Below, piece after piece: positions 42,316 through 50,387 of a DNA stretch of 64,000 bases (position 1 is its first letter; the number at the start of each line of letters is the position of its first letter). Both the position numbers and the translations under genes were made by a program. Below the pieces are notes generated by a model that ran no database searches, had not been told where the DNA came from, and was given only the letters and a program-made list of their open reading frames with translations. The DNA is taken from the NCBI RefSeq assembly GCF_041052385.1, contig NZ_CP163439.1, positions 8,607,001 to 8,671,000 on the forward strand. Direction: 5' to 3'. The DNA is from Streptomyces sp. R28 (lineage in GTDB: Bacteria > Actinomycetota > Actinomycetes > Streptomycetales > Streptomycetaceae).

Positions 42316-43764
42316 TCACTGGGCGTAGAACGTGGCGTCCCCCCTGTCCGTCGCCGTGCTCGGCGTCTGGACGTACAGCAGGTAGTCGTAGTGCCTGATG
42401 TAGCGCCCGGCATTGTTGTACGACTCGTAGGAGACCCCGGCCGAGTCGGCGAGCCCCGCCCGCTTGTAGAACGTGGCGTCGGACGCGAACTGCGCCGTGC
42501 CGTCGTTCTTCTCCAGCCACACCTCGAAGTTCTTGTGCCGCAGGTAGTAGCCGGGGAAGTTGGCCGACTCCAGCGAGACCGTGCCGCTGCCGGTCAGGCC
42601 GGTCACGACGCGGAACTGCGAGTCCGCGAGCGGGGAGACGTTGGCCTCGATCTTGGCGCGGTACTCCCAGTGCCGGATGAACCGGTCCGCGAAGTTGTAC
42701 GACGACAGGCGCTGCGGCGTGACCCCGTCGGCCACCGGGATGCCGAAGTCGGGCGTGCCGTCGGCCTTCCAGTACACCTTCTGCACGCGGGTGCGGCGGT
42801 TGGGGTCGTTGAGCGGGTCGCCGGTGATGTCCTTGTAGCTGCGGTCGTGGTAGACGAGGATGTCGGACTTGCCGTCCTCGGACGTGGTGAAGCTGTTGTG
42901 CCCGGGACCGTACTGGCCGGTGGCGTCGTTGCTCTTGAAGACCGGCTGGGGGTTCTTGGTCCAGGACGCCGGGTTCATCAGGTCGGCGGTGGCGTCGGCG
43001 GTCAGCAGGCCGAGGCAGTAGTTGGCGTCGGTGGCGCTGGCGGAGAAGGTCATGAAGACCTTGCTGCCGTGCTGGATGAAGGCGGGGCCCTCGTTGACGG
43101 TCGCTCCGACCTTCTCCCAGGCGTTGGTGGGCCGGGAGATCATCACCGGGCTGCCGGTGATGGTCCAGGGGTTGGACATCCGGGCCAGGTAGATGTTGGT
43201 GCCCGCGCCGACGGCGGGGTCGTTCTGGGCCCAGCTGAGGTAGCGGGTGCCGTTGTGCACGAACGTCGTGGCGTCTAGCGAGAAGGTGTCCAGCGGCAGG
43301 GAGATGCGGCCCTTCTCGGTCCAGGTGCCGGTGAGCGGGTTGGCGGAGCTGGACTCCAGGACGTACGGCCGGATCTTCCACTTGTCGGTGGACCAGCCGG
43401 CGGTGAAGTAGACGTACCACTTGCCGTCGATGAAGTGGATCTCCGGGGCCCAGATGTGGGCGCCCATCTCACCGCTCGCGTGCTTGGTCCAGATCGTGGT
43501 CTCCGGGGCGGTGGAGAGCCCCTGAAGAGTGGTGGGCCGGCGCATGACGATCTTGTCGTACGCCGGAACGGTCGCCGTGAAGTAGTAGAAGCCGTCGGTG
43601 TGCTTGAAGATGTGCGGATCGGCGCGCTGCAGCGCGATCGGGTTGGTGAAGGTCACGGCGGGGGAGGCGGGCACGGCCGCCTGGGCGGCGGGACCGGGCC
43701 CGGCGAGGCAGGCCGCGAGGGCCATCAGGACGGCCGTGAGCAGCCGTACGGCGTTGCGTCTCAA
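42316..43764 (-). CDS. Secreted GH43 arabinofuranosidase-type enzyme with CBM42-like domain
   Basis: 482 aa. A signal peptide is visible (RRNAVRLLTAVLMALAACLA, cleavage after AQA). The GH43 five-blade propeller has the catalytic base Asp in RADPHIF, the pKa-tuning Asp in SLDATTF and the acid Glu in NEGPAFI. The last 130 residues (SSYNFADRFIRHWEYRAKIE, then RYIRHYDYLLYV) form an AbfB-type, arabinose-binding CBM42 domain. The TTG start has GGAG seven bases upstream; no ATG or GTG fits before the signal peptide. It lies 29 bp after the second GH43 gene and probably shares its promoter. Substrates are likely arabinan or arabinoxylan side chains. Confidence 0.9.
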   Translation of the reverse strand: MRRNAVRLLTAVLMALAACLAGPGPAAQAAVPASPAVTFTNPIALQRADPHIFKHTDGFYYFTATVPAYDKIVMRRPTTLQGLSTAPETTIWTKHASGEMGAHIWAPEIHFIDGKWYVYFTAGWSTDKWKIRPYVLESSSANPLTGTWTEKGRISLPLDTFSLDATTFVHNGTRYLSWAQNDPAVGAGTNIYLARMSNPWTITGSPVMISRPTNAWEKVGATVNEGPAFIQHGSKVFMTFSASATDANYCLGLLTADATADLMNPASWTKNPQPVFKSNDATGQYGPGHNSFTTSEDGKSDILVYHDRSYKDITGDPLNDPNRRTRVQKVYWKADGTPDFGIPVADGVTPQRLSSYNFADRFIRHWEYRAKIEANVSPLADSQFRVVTGLTGSGTVSLESANFPGYYLRHKNFEVWLEKNDGTAQFASDATFYKRAGLADSAGVSYESYNNAGRYIRHYDYLLYVQTPSTATDRGDATFYAQ

Positions 43765-43793
43765 GGTGCTTCTCCAGTGCGGGAGTCGGGGAA

Positions 43794-45302
43794 TCAGGTC
43801 GTGGGTACGAGTCGCCACTGCTGGCAGTTGTTGTTCAGCCACGTCCACTGCCGTACGTCGGCGCCGTTCGCGGTGCCGCAGTCGGCCACGTCGGCGACCT
43901 TGCCGGTGGACTCGTTGACGATCCGCACGTAGTCGCCGCTCGCGGTGAAGACGAGGCGGGAGCGCTGGCACTTGTTGTTCAGCCAGGACCACTGCCGGAT
44001 GTCGGCGCCGTCGGAGGCGGAGCATTCGGCGGTGTCCATCACCTTGCCGGTCGCCACGTTGACCAGCCGGTTGGTGTCGTCGCCCAGGTCCTCGAGCTTC
44101 CACTTCTGGTTGGCGCCGCCGGTGCAGCTCCACTGGAAGATGTTGGTGCCGTCGGCCGTGTTGCCGCCGTTCACGTCGAGGCACTTGCCGCTGTTGCGGT
44201 TGACGAGCGTGTACGACGTCGGCGTCGCCGCCGTCTCGCCGGACGGGCCGGGCAGCGTGGTGCCGAGGGCGACGGGGGTGCCGAAGTTCGGGGTGCCGTC
44301 GGCGTTCCAGGTGAACTCCTGGGCGCGGGTGGTGCGTCCGTTGCCGCAGCCACCGTTGGACGCGGAGTTGGCGTGGTAGACGATCCAGTTCTCGGTGCCG
44401 TCGGGCGAGGAGAAGAAGCCGTTGTGACCGGGGCCGTAGACGCTGCCCGCGTCACTGCGCTGGAAGACGGGCGTCTGCTTCTTGGTCCAGGAGGCCGGGT
44501 TCAGCGGGTCGGAGCCGGTCAGCTCCAGCTGGCCGAGCTTGTAGTCGGCGGTCTGGCAGGAGCTCGCGGAGTACGTCAGGAAGGTGCGGCCGTTGTGGTA
44601 GAGCGGCTCGGGGCCCTCATTGACGGGGTTGCCGGAGCGCTCCCAGTCCAGGGTCGGGCTGGAGATGATCGTGAAGGTGTTGCCGGCGAGGGTGTAGGGA
44701 TTGCTCAGCGGCGCGATGACCAGGCTCTGCGTGCTGCCGTTGATGAACCCGCTGCCCATCAGGTACAGCTTGTTGTTCGCCTGCAGCACGCTCGCGTCGA
44801 TCAGCCAGCCGCCCGGCGTGAGATTGGAGCCGGTGAGCGAGCCCTTGTAGGTGTACGGGCCCATGGGGTCGGTGCCGGCGCTCTCCAGGACATGGGTCCG
44901 CTGCGAGTCGCAGCAGGCGACGCCGCTCTGCCCGGCCGAGTAGTAGACGTACCAGTGGCCGTTGAACAGGTGCATCTCCGGCGCCCAGAAGTTGGTGTTG
45001 CGCGTCGAAGTGGTGTCCGCGTACACCTGCACGTTGGGCGCGGTGGCGAGGCCCGCGAGAGTCGGCGACTTGCGGATGCCGAGGATGCCGGTGAACGTCG
45101 TGGTGATCAGGTAGTAGTTGCCGTCGTGGTACTGCAGCCAGGGGTCGGCGCCCTTGAACGACTTCAGCGGATTTGTATACGGGCGGCCGTCGGCCGCGGA
45201 TGCCGGCTGGGTGGTCGCCACCAGGGCGAGGAGGGCCGCGAGTACGCAGAGGATCAGCGATTTGCGGCGCTTCCTGAGCGGTAGGTGAGACATCCGGGGC
45301 AT
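43794..45302 (-). CDS. Secreted GH43 enzyme with ricin-type CBM13 domain
   Basis: 502 aa. Signal peptide LILCVLAALLALVATTQPAS with basic RKRRK before it. Catalytic residues: Asp in KGADPWLQ, Asp in LIDASVLQ and Glu in NEGPEPLY. The C-terminal 135 residues are a ricin-type beta-trefoil with QxW-like repeats (NQKWKL, CQRSRL, CQQWRL). The predicted substrate is arabinan or a related plant polysaccharide. It is the first gene of a two-gene operon with a well-formed promoter upstream. Two ATG codons three residues apart could serve as start; I use the first. Confidence 0.91.
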   Translation of the reverse strand: MPRMSHLPLRKRRKSLILCVLAALLALVATTQPASAADGRPYTNPLKSFKGADPWLQYHDGNYYLITTTFTGILGIRKSPTLAGLATAPNVQVYADTTSTRNTNFWAPEMHLFNGHWYVYYSAGQSGVACCDSQRTHVLESAGTDPMGPYTYKGSLTGSNLTPGGWLIDASVLQANNKLYLMGSGFINGSTQSLVIAPLSNPYTLAGNTFTIISSPTLDWERSGNPVNEGPEPLYHNGRTFLTYSASSCQTADYKLGQLELTGSDPLNPASWTKKQTPVFQRSDAGSVYGPGHNGFFSSPDGTENWIVYHANSASNGGCGNGRTTRAQEFTWNADGTPNFGTPVALGTTLPGPSGETAATPTSYTLVNRNSGKCLDVNGGNTADGTNIFQWSCTGGANQKWKLEDLGDDTNRLVNVATGKVMDTAECSASDGADIRQWSWLNNKCQRSRLVFTASGDYVRIVNESTGKVADVADCGTANGADVRQWTWLNNNCQQWRLVPTT

Positions 45303-45364
45303 ACGAGACCGTCCATGTCCGTAATTTCGAACGGAGTTCGTGATTCCGATCGTGATTGGGACAG

Positions 45365-45421
45365 AAGATAAGAGTGCGCCATGCCTGCGTCAACGGTTTC
45401 GTCACACGCGCTTTGCAAACC
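45365..45421 (-). promoter_or_regulatory. Promoter of the GH43 operon with possible operators
   Basis: On the minus strand TTGACG (45388-45393) and TATCTT (45365-45370) are 17 bp apart. GAAACCGTTGAC overlaps the -35, and a TTTGCAAA palindrome lies about 20 bp further upstream (45412-45419). Either could bind a sugar-responsive repressor such as a LacI or ROK protein. Confidence 0.58.
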
Positions 45422-45466
45422 GCGTGCGGACGCACACCTGAGCGCCCCCGAGTCCTGAGCCCTGGG

Positions 45467-48151
45467 TCAGGTGGGTGCCGGTCCCTGAGCCAGTGGCTGT
45501 TCCGTCCAGATCACCTTGCCCTCCGCGGTGTACCGCGTGCCCCACCGTTCGGCGAACTGCGCCACCAGGAACAGGCCCCGGCCGCCCTCGTCCGTCGTGG
45601 CCGCGCTGCGCAGATGCGGGGCGGTGCTGCTGCCGTCGGCGACCTCGCAGATCAGGGCGCGGTCGCGGATCAGGCGGACGTGGATGGGGCCGGTGGCGTG
45701 ACGCAGGGCGTTCGTGACCAGCTCGCTGAGGATCAGCTCCGTCGTGAACGCCTCCTCCGCCAGCCCCCAGTCGTCCAGCGTCCTGGTGGCCGCCGCCCGG
45801 ACCCGGGCCACGGCCGCGGGGTCGTCCGGGACGTCCCAGGACGCGGTGCGGTCGGCGGCGAGCATCCGCGTCCGCGCGACGACGAGGGCGACGTCGTCGC
45901 GCGGCCGCTCGGGCAGCAGGGTCTCCAGTACCGCCTTGCACGTGTCCTCCGGCGTCCGGCCGTGCGTCGGCGGCGCCGCGGCGAGCGCCCCGCGCAGCAG
46001 CTCCAGCCCCTCGTCGATGTCCCGCCTCTGGTCCTCGACCAGCCCGTCCGTGTACAGCACGAGACCGCTGCCCTCGGACAGGCGCAGCTCGGTCGCCTCG
46101 AAGGGCAGGCTGCCGCCCAGGCCCAGCGGGGGCCCGCCCGGGACGGCGGGGAACTCGACGCGGCCGTCGGGGTGGACGAGGGCCGGTTCGAGGTGGCCGG
46201 CGCGGGAGAGGGTGCACAGCCCGGAGGTCGGGTCGTACACGGCGTACAGGCAGGTGGCCCCGGTGACCGGCGCGGCCTCGCCGTCGCCCTCGTCCTGGTC
46301 GATACGGGCCACCAGCTCGTCCAGATGGCCGAGGAGTTCGTCGGGCGGCAGGTCCAGGGTGGAGAAGTTGTGGACCGCCGTACGCAGCCGTCCCATCGTG
46401 GCCGCCGCGTGCAGCCCGTGTCCCACGACGTCCCCGACGACCAGCGCCACCCTCGCGCCCGGCAGCGGGATGACGTCGAACCAGTCCCCGCCGACCCCGC
46501 CCTGCGCCGCGTGCGCGGGCAGATAGCGGTAGGCGACGTCGAGGCCGCTCTGGGCGGGCAGGGCCCGGGGCAGCAGGCTGCGCTGGAGCGTGACCGACAG
46601 GGTGTGCTCGCGGGTGTAGCGGCGGGCGTTGTCGATGCTGACGGCGGCGCGGGCCACCAGCTCCTCGGCCACCGAGACATCGTCCTGCTCGAAGGGCTCG
46701 GGCCGGTCGGCGCGCCAGAAGGTGGCCATGCCCATGATGACGCCGCGGGCGCGCAACGGGACCGTGAGCATCGCGTGGATCCCGAAATCCACGAGACCGC
46801 GGGCGTTCTCGGGATCCTGCTCCTGCCAGCCGGAGAAGGCGGGCATGTCCGCCTCCAGCACGGTCTGGCCGGTGCCGAAGCCGAAGGCCTGCGGGGTGGC
46901 CGGGGCGAAGTGGATCAGCTTCCCGATCGGATAGAGCGGGCTGCCCTCCCGCACGCCGCTGAACGCGACCCGGCGCATGTCGGTGCGGCCCAGCTTCGGC
47001 TCCCCGCCGCGCAGCACCGGATCCGCCAGGTCGATGCTGACGAAGTCGGCGAACCGCGGCACCGCGAAGTCGGCCAGCTCCTGCGAGGTGCGCGTGACGT
47101 CGAGGGTGGTGCCGATCTCCAGCCCCGCGTCGTACAGCAGCTTCAGCCGCTCCTGCGCCACGTCCGCCCTGCCGGTCATCGTCCGCAGCTCGGTGGTGTC
47201 CCGCAGCGTGGCCACGCTGCCGGGCGGCCCGCCGGCCCGGTCGGTCGACCGCTGGCTGACGGCCAGCAGCCGGCCCCGCGCCAGGTGCACCTCGTCGGTG
47301 GCGTCCCGCCCGGAGGCGAACAGTGCGGCCAGGTCGCTTCCGATGCCGAGGTCGAGGCAGAGCCGCCCTTCCGCGTCGGCGGCCAGCCCGAGCAGCCGGC
47401 GCGCCTCGTCGTTCGCCAGCGCCAGCCGCCGCCGGCCGTCCAGGATCAGCACACCCTCCCGTACGGAGTGCAGGACGGCGTCGTGATGCTCGTACATCCG
47501 CGTCATCTCGGCGGGCCCCAGCCCGTGCGTCTGCCGCAGCAGCCGCCGGCTGACCAGCGCGGTCCCGCCGGTGGCGAGGGCGAACGCGGCCACCGCCGAG
47601 CCGAGCAGCACCGGGAGCTGGTGGTCCACGACCCCGCCCACGCTGGCCAGCGTCACCCCGGCGGCCACCAGGCCGACGACCTCGCCGTCGCCGTCGGTCA
47701 CGGGGACCACGGCCCGCACGGACGGGCCCAGGGTTCCGGTGTACGTCTCCCGGACGACCCCGCCCGCCGCGGCCGGTGCGATGGTGCCGACGAAGTGCTT
47801 GCCGATCCGGTCGGGGTTGGGGTGCGTGTAGCGGATCCCGTCCTTGGTCATCACGACGATGAAGTCCACGCCGGTCGCCTCGCGCGCCGCCTCGGCACGC
47901 GGCTGGAGCAGCGCGGTCGGATCAGGATCGGCCAGGGCCTCGACGACGCCCGGTGCGTTCGCGAAGGCCTCGGCCACGGCGAGGGACCTGTTGCGGGCCT
48001 CCCGCTCGGTGTCGTTGCGGACCTGCAGCACCAGGGCCGCCACCGCGGCGGCGATGAGGAGCAGCACGATCGCCGCCTGCAGCACGAAGACCTGCCGGGC
48101 GACGGTGCGCGCGCTCAACAGGGAGCGCAGGCGGCCGAGGTTTCCGGCCAT
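45467..48151 (-). CDS. SpoIIE-type phosphatase with outer sensor, PAS, GAF and ATPase domains
   Basis: 894 aa. Membrane helices lie at about 20-43 and 179-200, enclosing a CitA/DcuS-like outer sensor domain (YTHPNPDRIGKHFVG). A PAS domain follows (about 220-340), then a GAF domain (about 345-520). The SpoIIE/RsbU phosphatase comes next, with metal residues in GGDWFDVIP, GDVVGHG, YTDGL and RDDVAL. The C-terminus is an RsbW-like ATPase (ELILSELVTNALRHA, GGRGLFLVAQFAERWG). One protein may thus both dephosphorylate an anti-sigma antagonist and act as its kinase. Three more SpoIIE proteins are encoded within the next 7 kb. Confidence 0.92.
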   Translation of the reverse strand: MAGNLGRLRSLLSARTVARQVFVLQAAIVLLLIAAAVAALVLQVRNDTEREARNRSLAVAEAFANAPGVVEALADPDPTALLQPRAEAAREATGVDFIVVMTKDGIRYTHPNPDRIGKHFVGTIAPAAAGGVVRETYTGTLGPSVRAVVPVTDGDGEVVGLVAAGVTLASVGGVVDHQLPVLLGSAVAAFALATGGTALVSRRLLRQTHGLGPAEMTRMYEHHDAVLHSVREGVLILDGRRRLALANDEARRLLGLAADAEGRLCLDLGIGSDLAALFASGRDATDEVHLARGRLLAVSQRSTDRAGGPPGSVATLRDTTELRTMTGRADVAQERLKLLYDAGLEIGTTLDVTRTSQELADFAVPRFADFVSIDLADPVLRGGEPKLGRTDMRRVAFSGVREGSPLYPIGKLIHFAPATPQAFGFGTGQTVLEADMPAFSGWQEQDPENARGLVDFGIHAMLTVPLRARGVIMGMATFWRADRPEPFEQDDVSVAEELVARAAVSIDNARRYTREHTLSVTLQRSLLPRALPAQSGLDVAYRYLPAHAAQGGVGGDWFDVIPLPGARVALVVGDVVGHGLHAAATMGRLRTAVHNFSTLDLPPDELLGHLDELVARIDQDEGDGEAAPVTGATCLYAVYDPTSGLCTLSRAGHLEPALVHPDGRVEFPAVPGGPPLGLGGSLPFEATELRLSEGSGLVLYTDGLVEDQRRDIDEGLELLRGALAAAPPTHGRTPEDTCKAVLETLLPERPRDDVALVVARTRMLAADRTASWDVPDDPAAVARVRAAATRTLDDWGLAEEAFTTELILSELVTNALRHATGPIHVRLIRDRALICEVADGSSTAPHLRSAATTDEGGRGLFLVAQFAERWGTRYTAEGKVIWTEQPLAQGPAPT

Positions 48152-48299
48152 GCCTCTTTTCTAACACGGGGCGCTCCGCCGGGAGAGCCGTGAGGTGGTG
48201 CCGGGTTCCTGCCGTCGTTCGTCTGCCGCGCCGTCGTGGCTGGTCGCGCCCGCGCGGCGGAGCCGCATATCGACAGAGCCTCGTGTCCCTCGGGTATCT

Positions 48300-49436
48300 C
48301 TAATGGCGGCACGATTCGATGCGCCCGGCGTCGGACGTCGCCGGGACCGCCGGCGGCTCGGGGGCGACAGGGATGCGGAGCAGCAGCAGGGCCGCGTCGT
48401 CGTGCAGTCGGCCGCCCACGTGGGCCAGCAGTTCGTCGTGGAGTGCGGTGACCGTGCGTGCCGGCTCCTCGGACGTGTGCCGTGCCAGCCCCTCGGCGAG
48501 CGGGTAGAAGTCACGGACGTGGTTGCGGGCCTCGGTGACGCCGTCGGTGTAGAGCAGCAGCTGGTCCCCGTCGGCGAAGGGCAGCACCTGCAGTGCGGGG
48601 GTCTCGCCGGAGAGGGTGCGCAGCCCGAGGGGCGGTGCCGGGAGGTCCGGCTCGACCGGCACGACGACACCGTCGCGGACCAGCAGCGGCGGCGCGTGAC
48701 CGCAGTTGACCACTTCCAGCTGGCCCGCCCGCGGGTACCCGGCGACCACGGCGGTGACGAAGTCGTCGCTGCCCAGGTTGCGGGCCAGGCTCCGCTCGAT
48801 CCGTGCGACGACGGCGAGGAGATCGGGCTCGTCGTAGGCGGCCTCGCGGAAGACACCGAGCACCAGAGCGGCCGTCCCCACGGCCGGCAGCCCCTTGCCG
48901 CGTACGTCGCCGACGATCAGCCTGACCCCGTAGGGCGTGGACACGAGCGCGTAGAGGTCACCGCCGATCCGGGCCTCCGCCGCGGCCGCGCTGTAGCGGA
49001 CGGCCACCTGGAACGGTCCCACCGTCGCCGGTACGGGCTGCAGCAGGGCGTGCTGGGCGGCCTCGGCGACGGAGCGGACGGCCGCCAGCACCCGCTCGCG
49101 CCGCCCGCGCAGCGCACTGGCCAGACCACTCGCCAGGGTGACGGCCATCAGGGCGGCCAGCACGACCGCCAGCTCGCGGGCCTGTCCGCCGTCACGGATC
49201 CCGAGGGTCGCGCCCAGGGCGGCGGCGAGCAGCCCGATGCAGAGGACTCCGCGCGGCCCGTTCGTGGTCGCGGCGAGCGCCGGACCCACGGCGAGCAGCG
49301 GCACCGAGGTCATCCCCGACCCGCAGATGAGATCGACGATCACGATGGCGAAGACGATCAGGATCGGCAGTACGGGCGTGGCGGCGACCAGTCGCCTCGG
49401 CGCGTGGTCACGAGCGTGGTGCGGGGCCTTGCTCAT
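48300..49436 (-). CDS. Membrane SpoIIE-type phosphatase, short form
   Basis: 378 aa. Four or more hydrophobic stretches in the first 115 residues (LPILIVFAIVIVDLICGSGM, GVLCIGLLAAALGATLGI, LAVVLAALMAVTLASGLASA) anchor it. No PAS or GAF domain is present. The phosphatase domain has RIGGDLYALV, GDVRGKGL, YTDGVTEARN and HDDAALLLL. This is the common MASE-like plus SpoIIE layout of Streptomyces. The ATG at 49436 has only a distant GAGGAC site; an ATG 34 bp upstream is an alternative. It precedes the large SpoIIE protein on the same strand by about 150 bp. Confidence 0.87.
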   Translation of the reverse strand: MSKAPHHARDHAPRRLVAATPVLPILIVFAIVIVDLICGSGMTSVPLLAVGPALAATTNGPRGVLCIGLLAAALGATLGIRDGGQARELAVVLAALMAVTLASGLASALRGRRERVLAAVRSVAEAAQHALLQPVPATVGPFQVAVRYSAAAAEARIGGDLYALVSTPYGVRLIVGDVRGKGLPAVGTAALVLGVFREAAYDEPDLLAVVARIERSLARNLGSDDFVTAVVAGYPRAGQLEVVNCGHAPPLLVRDGVVVPVEPDLPAPPLGLRTLSGETPALQVLPFADGDQLLLYTDGVTEARNHVRDFYPLAEGLARHTSEEPARTVTALHDELLAHVGGRLHDDAALLLLRIPVAPEPPAVPATSDAGRIESCRH

Positions 49437-49558
49437 GTCTTGTCGGCTGTCCTCACCTGTGTGCGCGGGCATGCACCCGTGTGTGCGGGTATCCGCCCAG
49501 GAAATGTCCGTTTCGTCTAGGAAATAGGTTCGGCGCGGGCGGGACAAGGACAGCATTT

Positions 49559-50317
49559 TCAGATAGTGAGCGAGAGGCCTCTCGTCACGCGGCTCGCAGC
49601 CGGGAGCAGCCGCGCAGTGATCTCCTCCAGACGGGAGCGCCGATCGGCCCGCAGCGAGACACCGAGTGAGCCGAGGGTGTTCCCGCTGTACACCGGCACC
49701 GCGACGCAGACCGTGCCGAGGGCGTACTCCTCCAGGTCCGTGACCGCCGGAGCCATCGGCGAGGAGTCGAGCCGCCGGAGCAGTTCCGGTCTGTCGGTGA
49801 TCGTCCTGGGGGTGAGGTCGGCGAGCGAATGCCGGGACAGGTAGTCCTTGCGCGCCTCGTCGTCCAGCTCGCGCAGGACGGACTTGCCCAGCGCGGTGGC
49901 GTGTCCGGCGTCCTCGAACCCCACCCACAGATCGACGCGGGGAGTGCGGGGGCCGTCGACGATCTCGGCGACCCGGATCTCCCCTTCCTCGTAGAAGGTG
50001 AGGTAGGCGGCGGTCGACAGCTCGTCCCGCAGCGCGGCGAGCGTGGGGCGGATCCGGCTGAGCAGCGCCTGCGCCCGGCCCGTCGTGTGCAGCATCTGGA
50101 GCCGCTCGCCCAGGATGAACCCGCCGTCGTCGAGCTTGCGGACGTACCCGTCGTGGACCAGCGTCCGCAGCAGGTGGTAGGCGGTGGCCAGGGGCAGGCC
50201 CGTCTCGCGTGCCAGCTGCTTCGCCGGCGCGCCGTTCTCGTGCGCGCTGACCGCCTCCAGCAGGCGGAAGGCCCGCTGGACGGAGTTGATCAGCGTCGGG
50301 CCGTCATGAGCACCCAT
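49559..50317 (-). CDS. IclR-family transcriptional regulator
   Basis: 252 aa. N-terminal winged helix (SVQRAFRLLEAVSAHENGAP, then ATAYHLLRTLVHDGYV) and a C-terminal IclR ligand domain (GHATALGKSVLREL, EYALGTVCVAVPVYSGNTLG). Members control aromatic, acetate or degradation pathways. It lies between SpoIIE genes and shows no operon partner. The aromatic cluster begins 5 kb away, so a link is possible but weak. The ATG 50317 is chosen over a longer frame lacking a ribosome site. Confidence 0.9.
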   Translation of the reverse strand: MGAHDGPTLINSVQRAFRLLEAVSAHENGAPAKQLARETGLPLATAYHLLRTLVHDGYVRKLDDGGFILGERLQMLHTTGRAQALLSRIRPTLAALRDELSTAAYLTFYEEGEIRVAEIVDGPRTPRVDLWVGFEDAGHATALGKSVLRELDDEARKDYLSRHSLADLTPRTITDRPELLRRLDSSPMAPAVTDLEEYALGTVCVAVPVYSGNTLGSLGVSLRADRRSRLEEITARLLPAASRVTRGLSLTI

Positions 50318-50387
50318 ACGAACAGGGTGCGCCGGGCTTACCGCGCGGGCAAGGCGGGCGTGAGCGACGGGACCCGGGGCGCCGGCT

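Noticed and set aside
45356..48193. Plus-strand open frame of 945 codons
   Set aside because: It is antisense to the 894-aa SpoIIE protein, whose PAS, GAF, phosphatase and ATPase motifs are all intact.
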